Source: UBA7672 sp041166025 (GTDB lineage Bacteria; Pseudomonadota; Alphaproteobacteria; Caulobacterales; Hyphomonadaceae). From it: 64,000 nucleotides of DNA. The notes below the pieces were generated by a model. The model was not told the origin of the DNA. It worked only from the letters and a program-made list of their open reading frames with translations, and ran no database searches. A program made the translations under genes and the position numbers. Numbering within the stretch: the stretch's first letter is position 1; every line of letters starts with the position of its first letter. The stretch spans positions 57,271 to 121,270 of the forward strand of contig JBEAMJ010000037.1 of assembly GCA_041166025.1 (NCBI GenBank), read 5' to 3'. Shown piece after piece: positions 1 through 9,352 of the stretch.

Positions 1-465
1 ATGGATCCGAGCAAGCGCATGGCTCTAGTTCCGCTCAAGTTCCGGTTGCAGGCATGGGCGACATCATCTGGCATGTATCTGAAGTCGATGAACCAGGCGG
101 GCACCATCGCAAAGTTTAGCCTTAAGGAGCGGGATCTTGCGTCACCGACAGACCCTGTTTTCCCCGACGGGGTTCGCACGATCGACCAGTGTGAGGATCC
201 GGCTCTGGATTGGCCAAGGATCAATTATCCCGCTGCGGCAGAATACAGGGGGATGGTCGGAACCGTCATCATGAAGGTGGACACAGACACCGAAGGGCGC
301 GTCTCAAAATGGGAGACACTTGCGGCTGTGCCGGCACAACATTTTGCCCGAGAGGTCGAGAACGCAATGGATGGTCTGCGTTATCGCCGGGGGGCGGACG
401 ATGCGCTAAACTGCAGCCTTGCGGCCACGTCGCGTACTGTCGAGATTTCGTTCCGGATGCTATGA
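1..465 (+). CDS. TonB_C-like domain protein, possibly 5'-partial
   Basis: The C-terminal half (from about residue 70) reads like a TonB C-terminal fold: a Pro-Ala-Ala segment, a strand with GMVGTVIMKVDTDTEGRV, then an F-A-R-E-V-E-N-A-M helix. It has the same layout as the C-terminus of the next gene, so the two look like tandem paralogs. An ATG lies exactly at the window edge and no signal peptide follows it, while the neighbour has about 250 extra N-terminal residues; the true start is therefore probably outside the window. Specific role unknown. Confidence 0.55.
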   Translation: MDPSKRMALVPLKFRLQAWATSSGMYLKSMNQAGTIAKFSLKERDLASPTDPVFPDGVRTIDQCEDPALDWPRINYPAAAEYRGMVGTVIMKVDTDTEGRVSKWETLAAVPAQHFAREVENAMDGLRYRRGADDALNCSLAATSRTVEISFRML

Positions 466-529
466 TCCCACTCGCGGCTAACTGCGAATCCCGGCTGGGG
501 CATGTCGGCAAACACGCTAGTGTAGGGCT

Positions 530-1663
530 ATGATCGTAGTTCGCGCCCCGCTCATCGTCGTCGCGCTGGCGTTGTTGCTAGGCCATGCGCCCGCCCACGC
601 CGATATCCGCAGTTTCAATGCAGCTGTGGCGGCCGGCGACTATCGCGGCGCGACCGTGGTGGCCGGCCAGACATGGCCAACGGTGGATCGCGCTTCGCCT
701 TCTGCGGCTCAGGTGGCCCGTGAGTTTGGGTGGATCGCCATGCTGGCTGGCGAGCCAGCGTCTGCGCTGATCTATTCGCGCTTTCTGGTGGAGCAGGGGG
801 GCGGCCTGCCTTATCCGGACAGTTCACCCGCCGTGTCACGGGTGCTGCACGACTGGGCGAGCATGGAGTCGTCTGCTTCCCCGCAGGCTCGCGCCAACCT
901 GATGCAGTCGCTTTATTCACGCGCCACCGGCCCCGGACGGGACCTTGTCTCGCCGCGCGCGGCGCAGGCCCTGTTCGCGGAGGCCTGGGCTGCGGGCGAC
1001 TGGTCGCAGGCCGAAAGCGCGGCGATGTATGCCATTCGCTTTCTCGATGATCTTCAGGCGGATCGGATTGCAGCCAGATACGAGGCCCGTCGCAGTCGGG
1101 CTATGGCCAGCTTCATGCGCACGAAGTCGCCGGACGCCTACACCACGCTCTACGACATCGCCGGCGAGGTACATGACCTGATCGTGGCGACACCTCAGGG
1201 CCCCGGTCGCCTTAGACTTGCGATCGAGTACTACGCCGCGACCGCTTGGGCGGATGCCATTTATGGGGGCCTGGGCTCGCGCCAGCGCGATGTCGCCGAC
1301 CGCAGGCAGAGCATCGGGACGGGGCGGCCGGCGCTAAGCGAGTTACTCTATCCGGCGCCCGGCGATCCTACCCTGCCGCGCTGCCGGATTGCGCTTGCGC
1401 GAGGCGCTGAGCCACCGGGCTTTCCCTTCGTCTCGCGGTTCAAGGAGCTGGCCGGTTCGGTCACCTACGCCGTGGACGTCTCTCCCGGCGGCGCGCTGGT
1501 CAATCCGCGCCTGCTCGCGTGGGCCCCACATTCCGAGTTCGTCCGCGCGACAGAAGCCGTACAGTCTTCATGGCGATGGCGGATCGATGGATCGGCGCAA
1601 CCTCCGGCTTGCCGGGTTCCGCAAGTTCACATCGTAACCTTTGAGTTTGCTCTCGGCCGCTGA
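530..1663 (+). CDS. Secreted protein with TonB_C-like C-terminal domain
   Basis: A 377-residue protein with a clear Sec signal peptide (residues 1-24, hydrophobic stretch ending Ala-His-Ala). The middle (about 30-250) is Ala/Arg-rich and helical, with TPR-like character. The last ~95 residues resemble the C-terminal domain of TonB-type proteins (a V-T-Y-A-V-D-V-S-P-G-G strand and a closing V-T-F-E-F strand) and contain two cysteines. It lies 64 bp downstream of a probable paralog on the same strand. It is periplasmic by inference; there is no recognisable catalytic motif and the function is unknown. Confidence 0.6.
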   Translation: MIVVRAPLIVVALALLLGHAPAHADIRSFNAAVAAGDYRGATVVAGQTWPTVDRASPSAAQVAREFGWIAMLAGEPASALIYSRFLVEQGGGLPYPDSSPAVSRVLHDWASMESSASPQARANLMQSLYSRATGPGRDLVSPRAAQALFAEAWAAGDWSQAESAAMYAIRFLDDLQADRIAARYEARRSRAMASFMRTKSPDAYTTLYDIAGEVHDLIVATPQGPGRLRLAIEYYAATAWADAIYGGLGSRQRDVADRRQSIGTGRPALSELLYPAPGDPTLPRCRIALARGAEPPGFPFVSRFKELAGSVTYAVDVSPGGALVNPRLLAWAPHSEFVRATEAVQSSWRWRIDGSAQPPACRVPQVHIVTFEFALGR

Positions 1664-1729
1664 AGCGCCGGCGCACAGTTGCCGCCTGCTGGCAATTGAA
1701 CTAGGGGCAGGGCTCTGCTGGAGGGCCTA

Positions 1730-2608
1730 ATGGACCAAGGGTCGGGCAAGCTTCCGATTATCGCATGCGTGCGCGAAGCATGGCTTTTCCTGCGCGATCA
1801 CTGGCGCATATTCATTCCGGGCGCCATCGTCGCAGCTCTGGTGTCGCAAGTCGGTTTCGCACTGATGGGAACATCGAGCAGCGGGGATCCGGGTGCAGGG
1901 CTGACAAACGTTTTTGGCTACATGGCGGCGATGTTGCCTGCTCTGTTAGCCAGTGTGATGTTCACGGCAACTGTCCTCCGCAAATGTATTCGGAATGTGT
2001 TTCTTGGGCCGGCGGGTCTGGGTTTCGGAGCGGATGAACTTCGCCTGCTTGCGATCGTGGCCGCCTTCGCCTGCATGCTCATTCCTCTGGGCACGCTCGT
2101 CGTCGTCATCGTCACGGCAACGGTCTTCTCGCGCCTCGCTGAAAGCGAGGGCGAACTTGCGGCGTTGATGCAGGACCAGGAAGCCATGAGCGAGGCCTTG
2201 GCCAGCGCGCTTGGACCGGCCGGCTCGATCGCTTTTTCTCTGTTAATGCTTCTGTTGTTTGTTGCGGCGATCTACTTCTTCACGCGCCTGTTCATGGTCA
2301 ACGCGGCGACGTTGGGCGAGCGGCGGGTTGTCATGTTCCAGACTTGGAGCTGGTCGCGCGGCAACATCCTGAACATGGCCGCCGCGGTGTTGCTGACCTG
2401 GCTGCCGGCTTACCTTATCGACAGCCTTGTCCTGGAATTCGGCTTCGCGATCATACGTCCCCTCGCCACCGAGGCCAACGCCGGCATCGTAATGGTCGGC
2501 TTCAACGCAGTCGTGACCTTCGTGGCGCTGCTGGTGGGAATCCCGTCCATCGTGCTGGGGGCCATCTTCTACAGAGGGCTGCGGCCAGCCGACTTCGTGG
2601 CGAAGTAG
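1730..2608 (+). CDS. Polytopic inner-membrane protein, function unknown
   Basis: A 292-residue protein with about six hydrophobic segments (near 25-45, 62-82, 105-130, 165-190, 215-240 and 255-280). The start is supported by GGAGG six bases upstream of the ATG. The N-terminal V-R-E-A-W-L-F-L-R-D-H-W-R-I-F pattern is like that of proteins with a glycerophosphodiester-phosphodiesterase-type membrane domain, but no catalytic domain is attached. It ends 6 bp before the convergent end of uvrA. Confidence 0.6.
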   Translation: MDQGSGKLPIIACVREAWLFLRDHWRIFIPGAIVAALVSQVGFALMGTSSSGDPGAGLTNVFGYMAAMLPALLASVMFTATVLRKCIRNVFLGPAGLGFGADELRLLAIVAAFACMLIPLGTLVVVIVTATVFSRLAESEGELAALMQDQEAMSEALASALGPAGSIAFSLLMLLLFVAAIYFFTRLFMVNAATLGERRVVMFQTWSWSRGNILNMAAAVLLTWLPAYLIDSLVLEFGFAIIRPLATEANAGIVMVGFNAVVTFVALLVGIPSIVLGAIFYRGLRPADFVAK

Positions 2609-2614
2609 TTTAGA

Positions 2615-5572
2615 CTACTCGGCCGCTTGTTGCGTCGCCTTCCTTCCCTTCGGCGACGCCTTGGTTGCCGCGGGCCGCGCTTTTGCGCGTTTGGCCTGAC
2701 GATCGCGACGCTCAGCCTGCCGCCGAAACGTCTCCACGAGATACTTGCCGGTCCAGCTCTTCTTGTTCTTGGCGACGTCCTCCGGAGGGCCGGTGGCGAT
2801 GACTTCGCCCCCGCCGTCGCCGCCGTCGGGGCCCATGTCGACGATCCAGTCGGCAACCTTGATTACGTCCAGGTTATGTTCGATCACGACCACGCTGTTT
2901 CCAGCGTCAACGAGTTCCTGGAGCACTTCCATGAGCGTGCGGACATCGTCGAAGTGCAGGCCTGTGGTGGGTTCGTCGAGAATATACATTGTGCGGCCAG
3001 TGGCGCGCCGCGATAGTTCCTTGGCGAGCTTGACGCGCTGGGCCTCCCCGCCCGAGAGCGTCGTCGCCTGTTGGCCGACCTTGACATATCCGAGACCGAC
3101 GCGGGCGAGCGTTTCCATCTTGGACCTTATGCTGGGAACGGCGCCGAAGAAGATGCGCGCTTCCTCAACGGTCATGTCGAGCACGTCCGCAATCGACTTG
3201 CCCTTGTAGAGCACTTCCAGCGTCTCCCGGTTATAGCGTTTGCCCTTGCAGACATCACAGGTGACGTAGACGTCCGGCAGGAAGTGCATCTCGATCTTGA
3301 CGACGCCGTCGCCCTGGCAGGCTTCGCAACGGCCGCCCTTCACGTTGAAGGAAAAACGGCCGGCCTGATAGCCGCGCGCCTTGGCTTCAGGGAGGCCAGT
3401 GTACCAGTCGCGGATGGGCCCGAAGGCGCCGGTGTAGGTGGCCGGATTGGAGCGCGGCGTGCGGCCGATTGGCGACTGATCGATGTCGATGATCTTGTCG
3501 AGGTGTTCGACGCCCTCGATCTTCTGGTGGGGGGCCGGGCTGTCGCTGGCCCCGTTGAGGCGGCGGGCAAGAGCCTTGTAGAGCGTCTCGATCACGAGGG
3601 TTGATTTCCCGCCGCCGGAGACACCGGTGATACAGGTGAAGACGCCAAGCGGGATCTCGGCGGTGACGTTCTTCAGGTTGTTACCCGTCGCGCCGATAAC
3701 GCGGATCATCTTTTTGCTGTCGATCCAGCGGCGTTTTTCCGGGATAGCGATCTCTTCTTCGCCAGACAGGTACTTGCCCGTGATGGAGTTGGCGTTCTCC
3801 ATCAGGTCCCCAGACCTGCCGAAACCGATAACCTCGCCGCCATGGATGCCGGCACGCGGCCCCATATCGATGACATGGTCCGCCGCGAGGATCGCGTCCT
3901 CATCGTGCTCGACGACGAGCACGGAATTGCCGAGATCGCGCAGCCGCTTCAGGGTTTCGAGCAGACGCTCGTTGTCGCGTTGGTGCAGGCCGATCGACGG
4001 CTCGTCGAGGACGTAGAGCACGCCGGACAGTCCCGACCCGATCTGCGAGGCGAGGCGGATCCGTTGGCTCTCGCCGCCTGACAGGGTTCCCGATGCACGC
4101 GAGAGCGTGAGGTAGTCCAGGCCGACATCGTTGAGGAATTGCAAGCGATCGCGGATCTCCTTGAGGATGCGGACGGCTATCTCGTTCTGCTTCTTCGACA
4201 GTTTCTTCGGCAGCGCCTCGAACCAGTCGCGTGCAGCGCGGATCGACAAACCCGCTGAGTCCGAGATCGTATAGTTGTTGATCTTCACGCTTAGCGCTTC
4301 GGGCCGCAAGCGCTCGCCGAGGCAGGCGGGGCAGGGGGCCGCCGACTGGTAACGGCCGATCTCCTCACGCATCCAGGCGCTGTCTGTCTCGCGGAAGCGG
4401 CGCTCGAGATTGCCGACGACCCCTTCGAACGGCTTGGTGACTTCGTAGCGGCGCATGCCGTCGTCGAACACGAAATCGACTTCTTCCTGGCCGGTCCCGT
4501 TGAGAATAACTTCGCGTGCTCGTTCGGGGAGCTTTGACCACGCGACGTCGAGTGAGAACTTGTACTTCCTCGCCAAAGCTTTCAGCGTCTGCTCCTGGAG
4601 CGGTGAGGCCGACTTGCCCCACGGAGCGATGGCGCCGTCGCTAAGGCTCTTGTCGGTCTCGGGAACAACCAGCGCCGGATCGATCTTGAGCTGCTCGCCA
4701 AGGCCATCGCACGCCGGACATGCGCCGAACGGGTTGTTGAACGAGAACAGGCGCGGCTCGATTTCGGGGATAGTGAAGCCTGACACCGGGCAGGCAAACT
4801 TTGCGGAGAAGGTGACGCGCTTCGGCTCCTTTGTTTCTGGATCCTTCTCAGCGAATTCGGCGACGGCAATTCCATCTGCCAAACCCAGCGCCGCTTCGAA
4901 ACTTTCTGCGAGGCGCTGTTCAAGGCCCGCGCGTATGATGATGCGGTCCACGACCACGTCGATGTCGTGCTTCAGCTTCTTGTCAAGTTTGGGCGGATCT
5001 TCGAGTTCGTAATACTCGCCATCGACCTTCACGCGGGCGAAGCCACGCTTCAGCAGTTCAGCAAATTCCTTGCGATACTCACCCTTGCGGCCGCGGATCA
5101 TCGGGGCGAGCAAATGGAACTTGGCGCCGTCCCCGAAGGCCATCGCCTTGTCGACCATCTGCGAGACTGTCTGGCTTTCGATGGGAAGGCCGGTGACCGG
5201 TGAGTAGGGCACGCCGACGCGCGCCCAAAGTAGGCGCATGTAGTCGTAGACTTCGGTGACCGTGCCGACGGTTGAGCGGGGATTACGCGAGGTGGTTTTC
5301 TGCTCGATCGAGATCGCTGGTGACAAGCCTTCGATGCGCTCCACGTCGGGCTTCTGCATCAGTTCGAGGAACTGGCGCGCGTAGGCCGACAGTGATTCCA
5401 CATAGCGCCGCTGGCCTTCGGCATAGATCGTATCGAAAGCGAGCGAAGATTTGCCCGACCCAGAAAGCCCGGTGATCACCACGAGCTGGTTACGCGGAAT
5501 ATCGACGTCGATATTCTTGAGATTGTGCTCGCGCGCGCCGCGCACGCGGATGGCGTTTGGCTCGGATGACAT
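2615..5572 (-). CDS. uvrA: UvrABC excinuclease subunit A
   Basis: A 985-residue ATPase that scans DNA for lesions and loads UvrB in nucleotide excision repair. It carries two ABC modules: Walker A GLSGSGKSS near the N-terminus and GVSGGGKST in the second half, each followed by an LSGGE signature. The C-terminal zinc finger is intact (CEACQGDG...CDVCKG). In the first zinc module one Cys is replaced (ACPVSGF, then ACPACDGLG), a variant I recall from other alphaproteobacteria. The tail (about 35 residues) is Lys/Arg/Ala-rich. The start chosen is MSSEPNAIRV, where family similarity begins; an in-frame ATG six codons upstream is possible. A LexA box lies 72 bp upstream. Confidence 0.97.
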   Translation of the reverse strand: MSSEPNAIRVRGAREHNLKNIDVDIPRNQLVVITGLSGSGKSSLAFDTIYAEGQRRYVESLSAYARQFLELMQKPDVERIEGLSPAISIEQKTTSRNPRSTVGTVTEVYDYMRLLWARVGVPYSPVTGLPIESQTVSQMVDKAMAFGDGAKFHLLAPMIRGRKGEYRKEFAELLKRGFARVKVDGEYYELEDPPKLDKKLKHDIDVVVDRIIIRAGLEQRLAESFEAALGLADGIAVAEFAEKDPETKEPKRVTFSAKFACPVSGFTIPEIEPRLFSFNNPFGACPACDGLGEQLKIDPALVVPETDKSLSDGAIAPWGKSASPLQEQTLKALARKYKFSLDVAWSKLPERAREVILNGTGQEEVDFVFDDGMRRYEVTKPFEGVVGNLERRFRETDSAWMREEIGRYQSAAPCPACLGERLRPEALSVKINNYTISDSAGLSIRAARDWFEALPKKLSKKQNEIAVRILKEIRDRLQFLNDVGLDYLTLSRASGTLSGGESQRIRLASQIGSGLSGVLYVLDEPSIGLHQRDNERLLETLKRLRDLGNSVLVVEHDEDAILAADHVIDMGPRAGIHGGEVIGFGRSGDLMENANSITGKYLSGEEEIAIPEKRRWIDSKKMIRVIGATGNNLKNVTAEIPLGVFTCITGVSGGGKSTLVIETLYKALARRLNGASDSPAPHQKIEGVEHLDKIIDIDQSPIGRTPRSNPATYTGAFGPIRDWYTGLPEAKARGYQAGRFSFNVKGGRCEACQGDGVVKIEMHFLPDVYVTCDVCKGKRYNRETLEVLYKGKSIADVLDMTVEEARIFFGAVPSIRSKMETLARVGLGYVKVGQQATTLSGGEAQRVKLAKELSRRATGRTMYILDEPTTGLHFDDVRTLMEVLQELVDAGNSVVVIEHNLDVIKVADWIVDMGPDGGDGGGEVIATGPPEDVAKNKKSWTGKYLVETFRRQAERRDRQAKRAKARPAATKASPKGRKATQQAAE

Positions 5573-5643
5573 GGCTGAACCCAGGGGCATTCGTTCCGAC
5601 CGTCTTTGCCTGCGGAGGAGAGGTGAGCCGACTAACCGGCCGC

Positions 5644-5658
5644 GAACATAAGCGGAAC
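5644..5658 (-). promoter_or_regulatory. LexA (SOS) box upstream of uvrA
   Basis: The plus strand reads GAACATAAGCGGAAC, that is GTTC-N7-GTTC on the uvrA strand. This is an exact match to the direct-repeat LexA operator of alphaproteobacteria. It lies 72 bp upstream of the uvrA start codon and downstream of the frameshifted TspO-like gene, so SOS control of uvrA is the likely role. Confidence 0.85.
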
Positions 5659-5742
5659 GCGTTTGATTGTCGCCCCCCAACCCAAACCGAGTCGGGGCGG
5701 GATATTGATCCACGCGCCGGAGGCGGCAACCGAAGCGGTGGA

Positions 5743-6512
5743 TTACTGCTGACGGGGCTGTGTCAGCAACGGCGTCCGGTGTGTTCCACCCCAGACAGCC
5801 ATGGCGAGCAAGATGAGGGCGGAGGCAGCCGCTAACCCCGCGATTATCGGGCAATCGGCCTGTTCCGCAACCATGACCGCGACCAACCCCCAGGCGATTG
5901 GCAGGGGATAGACCCAGTTCTTTACAAAAAAAGACATGCCCCCCCGAGGAGCAGCACAATCACGAGCCCGGCCGCTGCCCAGACCGGGGCCGTCGGTTCG
6001 GTGATCACGCCAACGCCGGTCAGCACTGTGAGCGTGTTGATTGCGGACGCGATCGTGAGCCAGCCGGCCAGCAAGGACAGGGGCGCAGCGATCAGCCAGA
6101 ACTCTGCAGCGGTTTGCACAGGGTAGCGCTTGGCGAGGGGAATGCAGAGCGAAGCTGCGGCCAGGGTAATGATGGCAACGGTCGCCCATTTGGCATCGAG
6201 AGTCGCAGCCAGCAGCCACGCGCCACACCCCGCCATCGCGATGACAGAGGGCCAGCCGAGCAGCCTCAGGCCCGGCGTCTCACGGGTCGAGGGCAGGGCC
6301 TGGTAGGCGGCGTAGCCGAGGAGTCCGAGATAGATCAGGCTCCAGATCGAGAAGGCATAGCCAGCGGCCTCCAACGTCTGCTCGCCATCGTTGACCAGGT
6401 TGGTCTGACCCACGGCGATCGTTCCTGTCAGCCATTGGACAATCGGCATGCCGACGGCGAACATCGCAGCGGCGAGGATTGCGCTGGTGCGGATCAAGGG
6501 TTTGGGTTGCAT
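5743..6512 (-). pseudogene. TspO/MBR-family-like membrane protein gene with a -1 frameshift
   Basis: Two overlapping frames together encode one polytopic protein. The first starts at 6512 (MQPKPLIRTS) and includes the tell-tale YAFSIWSLIYLGLLGYAAYQ and ALPSTRETPG segments of long-form tryptophan-rich sensory (TspO-like) proteins; it runs into a stop at 5922. The missing C-terminal helix, with the family-like IAWGLVAVM, continues in another frame to 5743. One extra base in a seven-base C run (G run on the coding strand) at about 5939-5945, or in the neighbouring seven-base A run, would restore a 256-residue protein. It is either a sequencing error, a phase-variable tract or a genuine pseudogene. 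Confidence 0.75.
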
Positions 6513-6638
6513 AGGCGCTTTACGTCAGCGCGGGTCCCCCGGACCACAACGGCGACCTCATGCCTACGTTCCCGATTTCTCCGCACCTGGCGCCACGAGA
6601 TCTGTTGAACGTGCGCGAATCCCCGACTAGGAGGCCGC

Positions 6639-7076
6639 ATGCCAAAGTTTCGCTCCGACAGCCGCCCTTTTCGCATCGGCAAGGCCCGCACCGGGCTGGG
6701 TCTGTTCGCCACGCAGGTGATCCCGAAGGGCGTGCGGATCTTCGAGTACACCGGCAGGATCATCACCAACGCCGAGGCGGAGGCGATGCCTGGCAAGCCG
6801 CGGTATCTCTATGACCTCTCGAAGACGCACACGCTGGATGGCTCGCCGCGCTCGAACATCGGGCGTTATGCCAACCATTCCTGCAGGCCGAATGGTGTCA
6901 TCTATGTCTATGGCGGGCGGATCTTTGTGAAGTCGCTGCGCACGATCCAGCCCGGGGAGGAGATCACCTACGACTACGGCAAGTCTTATTTCGACGCCTT
7001 CATCGGCAAGGACAAGTGCGTGTGCCCCAAATGTGAGGCGCGCCGCGAAGCCAGCTCGAGACGCAGGGCGGGGTAG
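6639..7076 (+). CDS. SET-domain protein-lysine methyltransferase
   Basis: A compact 145-residue SET protein. After an RTGLGLFATQVIPKG N-SET strand it has the S-adenosylmethionine/pseudoknot signature NIGRYANHSCRPN, the catalytic GEEITYDYG, and a post-SET CVCPKC cluster able to complete a zinc site with the Cys of NHSC. It is expected to methylate protein lysines; the substrate is unknown. An AGGAGG sequence sits just upstream of the ATG. Small bacterial SET proteins are often horizontally spread, and this one has no obvious functional link to its neighbours. Confidence 0.88.
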   Translation: MPKFRSDSRPFRIGKARTGLGLFATQVIPKGVRIFEYTGRIITNAEAEAMPGKPRYLYDLSKTHTLDGSPRSNIGRYANHSCRPNGVIYVYGGRIFVKSLRTIQPGEEITYDYGKSYFDAFIGKDKCVCPKCEARREASSRRRAG

Positions 7077-7082
7077 GGCCTG

Positions 7083-8516
7083 TCATGTGGCCGCCGGCCC
7101 CGTGCTGCCCTTTCCGATGAGCGGGATGCGGAGACTCGCACGCAGGCCGCGCGGTGTGCGGTTTTGCAGTTTGAGCTCTCCGCGATGCGAGCGCGCGATG
7201 GCCTCCACCAGCGTGATGCCCAGCCCAGCCCCTCCGGTGGATCGGTTGCGGGAGGACTCGCCGCGGAAGAAGGGTTCGGCGGCTGATGACAGCTCTGCGT
7301 CCGACATGCCGGGCCCATCATCCTCAACATGCAGACTTGCGAAATCAGCGTCGCATTCGACGGAGACGCGTGCATTGCCGCCATAGGCGATGGCGTTGTC
7401 GATAAGGTTGCGGATCGCACGCCGCAACAATACAGGACGGCATGCAGCAACCGCCCGCTGCATCTCGCCCCGCGTAACCGGTGCGCCGGTTTCACCGTAA
7501 TCCTCGACGACATCTTGCGCTAGCGTCGACAGGTCCATCGACTTCTCCGGCTCACGCGAGCGGCCTTGGCTCGACAGGTCGAGAATGTCGTCGAGCAGAA
7601 CGCTGGTTTCCTCGATCGTCCGGATCGCTTTCTCGCGTTCGGCTTCAGGCTCCATGCTCTCAAGACGTATGCGTAGCGATGAAAGGGGTGTTCGCAGGTC
7701 GTGACCCAACGCGCCAAGCATGACGTCTTTCTCGCGCAGAAGCTGGCTCACGCGGCGGCTCATGGCGTTGAAGGCGTGGATGGTCTGTTGCACATCCCCC
7801 GGCCCGCGCGGGATGACCTGCTGAGGTTCGCCCGTGTCGCCGACCTGGCCTGCCGCCGTTGCAAGCTCACGAAGGGGGCGGGAGAGGCGGCCGACGATCC
7901 AGAGCGCGGCGGTGAGCACGAAGACGAAGGTGGTGACCGTGCTGGCGCCAATGAGGAAGGCATCGCCGCGCGCCGGCTCGGGCTGGTAAGTAAGGCTGCT
8001 GAACCAGCGGCCATCAGGTAGCTGCGCCGAGAGCACGACCTCCAGTGCACGCTCATCGGGACGGCGGGCAGGGCCGTCCGGTCTTGCCCCGGATGCATCT
8101 TCGCGCATGAGGTTTGCGAGGAGGCGGCCCCTGCGATCCGGCGCCGAGACCAAGCGCACCGACGCGCGCACCACGGCATCGACGATGCCGCCTTCGCGAA
8201 GCGCTTCGGCAAGTCGGTGCTCGACCGCGGCATCGCGGGGCAACCCGAAGTCCGCGACCGGCGTAGTCTGTTGCAGCATGTAACGGGAGCGGCGCGAACG
8301 CTCGAACCACTGCCGACCGCTCGCTGGGGCGCGCGCGACGATCATAGCGGTAGCGTCTGCGAAGCGGGCGATGGGTCCGCCGGTCTGTTCGATGAAGGCG
8401 GAGCGCTGACGTTCGCCCAGGACCAGGAAGACGTTGACGATCGTCGCGACAAGAAGCGCGCCCGCCATCACGATGGCGAGTTGTCCCGGCAGGCTTTTTG
8501 GTAGGAGCGACTTCAC
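7083..8516 (-). CDS. Sensor histidine kinase, EnvZ-type
   Basis: A 477-residue membrane kinase using the GTG start that overlaps the regulator stop (GTGA, 4 bp), indicating translational coupling. Order: TM1 (about 10-33), a periplasmic sensor region of roughly 140 residues, TM2, a HAMP domain (RLSRPLRELATAA), HisKA with H-box GHDLRTPLSSLR, N-box NLIDNAIAYG, and G-boxes DDGPGMSD and GGAGLGITLV. It should autophosphorylate on the H-box His and transfer to the adjacent regulator. The input signal is not identifiable. Confidence 0.93.
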   Translation of the reverse strand: MKSLLPKSLPGQLAIVMAGALLVATIVNVFLVLGERQRSAFIEQTGGPIARFADATAMIVARAPASGRQWFERSRRSRYMLQQTTPVADFGLPRDAAVEHRLAEALREGGIVDAVVRASVRLVSAPDRRGRLLANLMREDASGARPDGPARRPDERALEVVLSAQLPDGRWFSSLTYQPEPARGDAFLIGASTVTTFVFVLTAALWIVGRLSRPLRELATAAGQVGDTGEPQQVIPRGPGDVQQTIHAFNAMSRRVSQLLREKDVMLGALGHDLRTPLSSLRIRLESMEPEAEREKAIRTIEETSVLLDDILDLSSQGRSREPEKSMDLSTLAQDVVEDYGETGAPVTRGEMQRAVAACRPVLLRRAIRNLIDNAIAYGGNARVSVECDADFASLHVEDDGPGMSDAELSSAAEPFFRGESSRNRSTGGAGLGITLVEAIARSHRGELKLQNRTPRGLRASLRIPLIGKGSTGPAAT

Positions 8517-9226
8517 AGCTTGCGGACCTCCGCAGCGAAGCTGTAGCCCCCGCCCCACACCGTTTTGATGTAGCGGGGCGTCTTGGGGTCCTCCTCGATC
8601 TTGCGGCGGAGACGACTGATCTGGTTGTCGATGGAACGGTCGAACAGGGTGGCCTCGCGCCCCTGGGTGAGATCAAGCAGCTGGTCGCGGTTGAGCACGA
8701 GCCGCGGGCGTTCGACCAGCGCCAGGAGAAGGGCGTACTCGCCGGACGACAGGGGGACGGTCACGCCATCGAAGTCGACGAGTTCGCGCTGGCCGGTCTT
8801 GAGCAGCCATTTTCCGAAGGCATAGGTGGTGGTCTCCGGGGTGGGCTGGCGCGGGGGCAGGCTGTTGGAGCGACGGATGACAGCCTTCACCCGGGCGAGG
8901 AGTTCACGCGGGCTGAAGGGCTTGGTGACGTAGTCGTCGGCCCCGACTTCGAGGCCGAGAATACGGTCAAGCTCCTCTGCGCGCGCGGTGAGCAGGATCA
9001 CCGGTAGGTTGCTAGTGGCGCGGATATGGCGGCAGAGGCCGAGGCCGTCCTCGCCCGGCATCATGATGTCGGCAATCACCAGATCGAAGGTATGCGCTGC
9101 GAGCAGTGTTCGCGCTTCAGCGGCGTTCGCTGCAGCCTTCACGCGGAACTGGTGCCCGGCGAAGTACTTAACGAGCGGCTCGCGGATGGAGGCCTCGTCT
9201 TCCACGATGAGCAAGTTGTGACTCAT
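8513..9226 (-). CDS. OmpR/PhoB-family response regulator
   Basis: A 237-residue regulator: receiver domain (residues 1-120) with acidic pocket VEDE, phospho-acceptor in VIADIMMPGEDG, LLTA and the KPF lysine; then a winged-helix DNA-binding domain (about 140-235) ending in TVWGGGYSFA. The start is the internal ATG at MSHNLLIVEDE, since nine upstream in-frame codons fall outside the domain. First gene of a two-gene operon with the kinase; the regulon is unknown. Confidence 0.94.
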   Translation of the reverse strand: MSHNLLIVEDEASIREPLVKYFAGHQFRVKAAANAAEARTLLAAHTFDLVIADIMMPGEDGLGLCRHIRATSNLPVILLTARAEELDRILGLEVGADDYVTKPFSPRELLARVKAVIRRSNSLPPRQPTPETTTYAFGKWLLKTGQRELVDFDGVTVPLSSGEYALLLALVERPRLVLNRDQLLDLTQGREATLFDRSIDNQISRLRRKIEEDPKTPRYIKTVWGGGYSFAAEVRKL

Positions 9227-9352
9227 GCAACAGACCACGCGATATGGCCGCAACCTGCTGCATCGGGGTTATCCGGTGCAACAGGCGCGCAAGGAAATGC
9301 CGCCCAGACCCTGCCAGGGGAGGGGAGGGAAGGGGGGCGACCTTCCGGAGGC

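Noticed and set aside
5743..6228. Separate 161-residue gene upstream of uvrA
   Set aside because: Only its C-terminal part is protein-like; it completes the frameshifted TspO-like gene rather than being a gene of its own.
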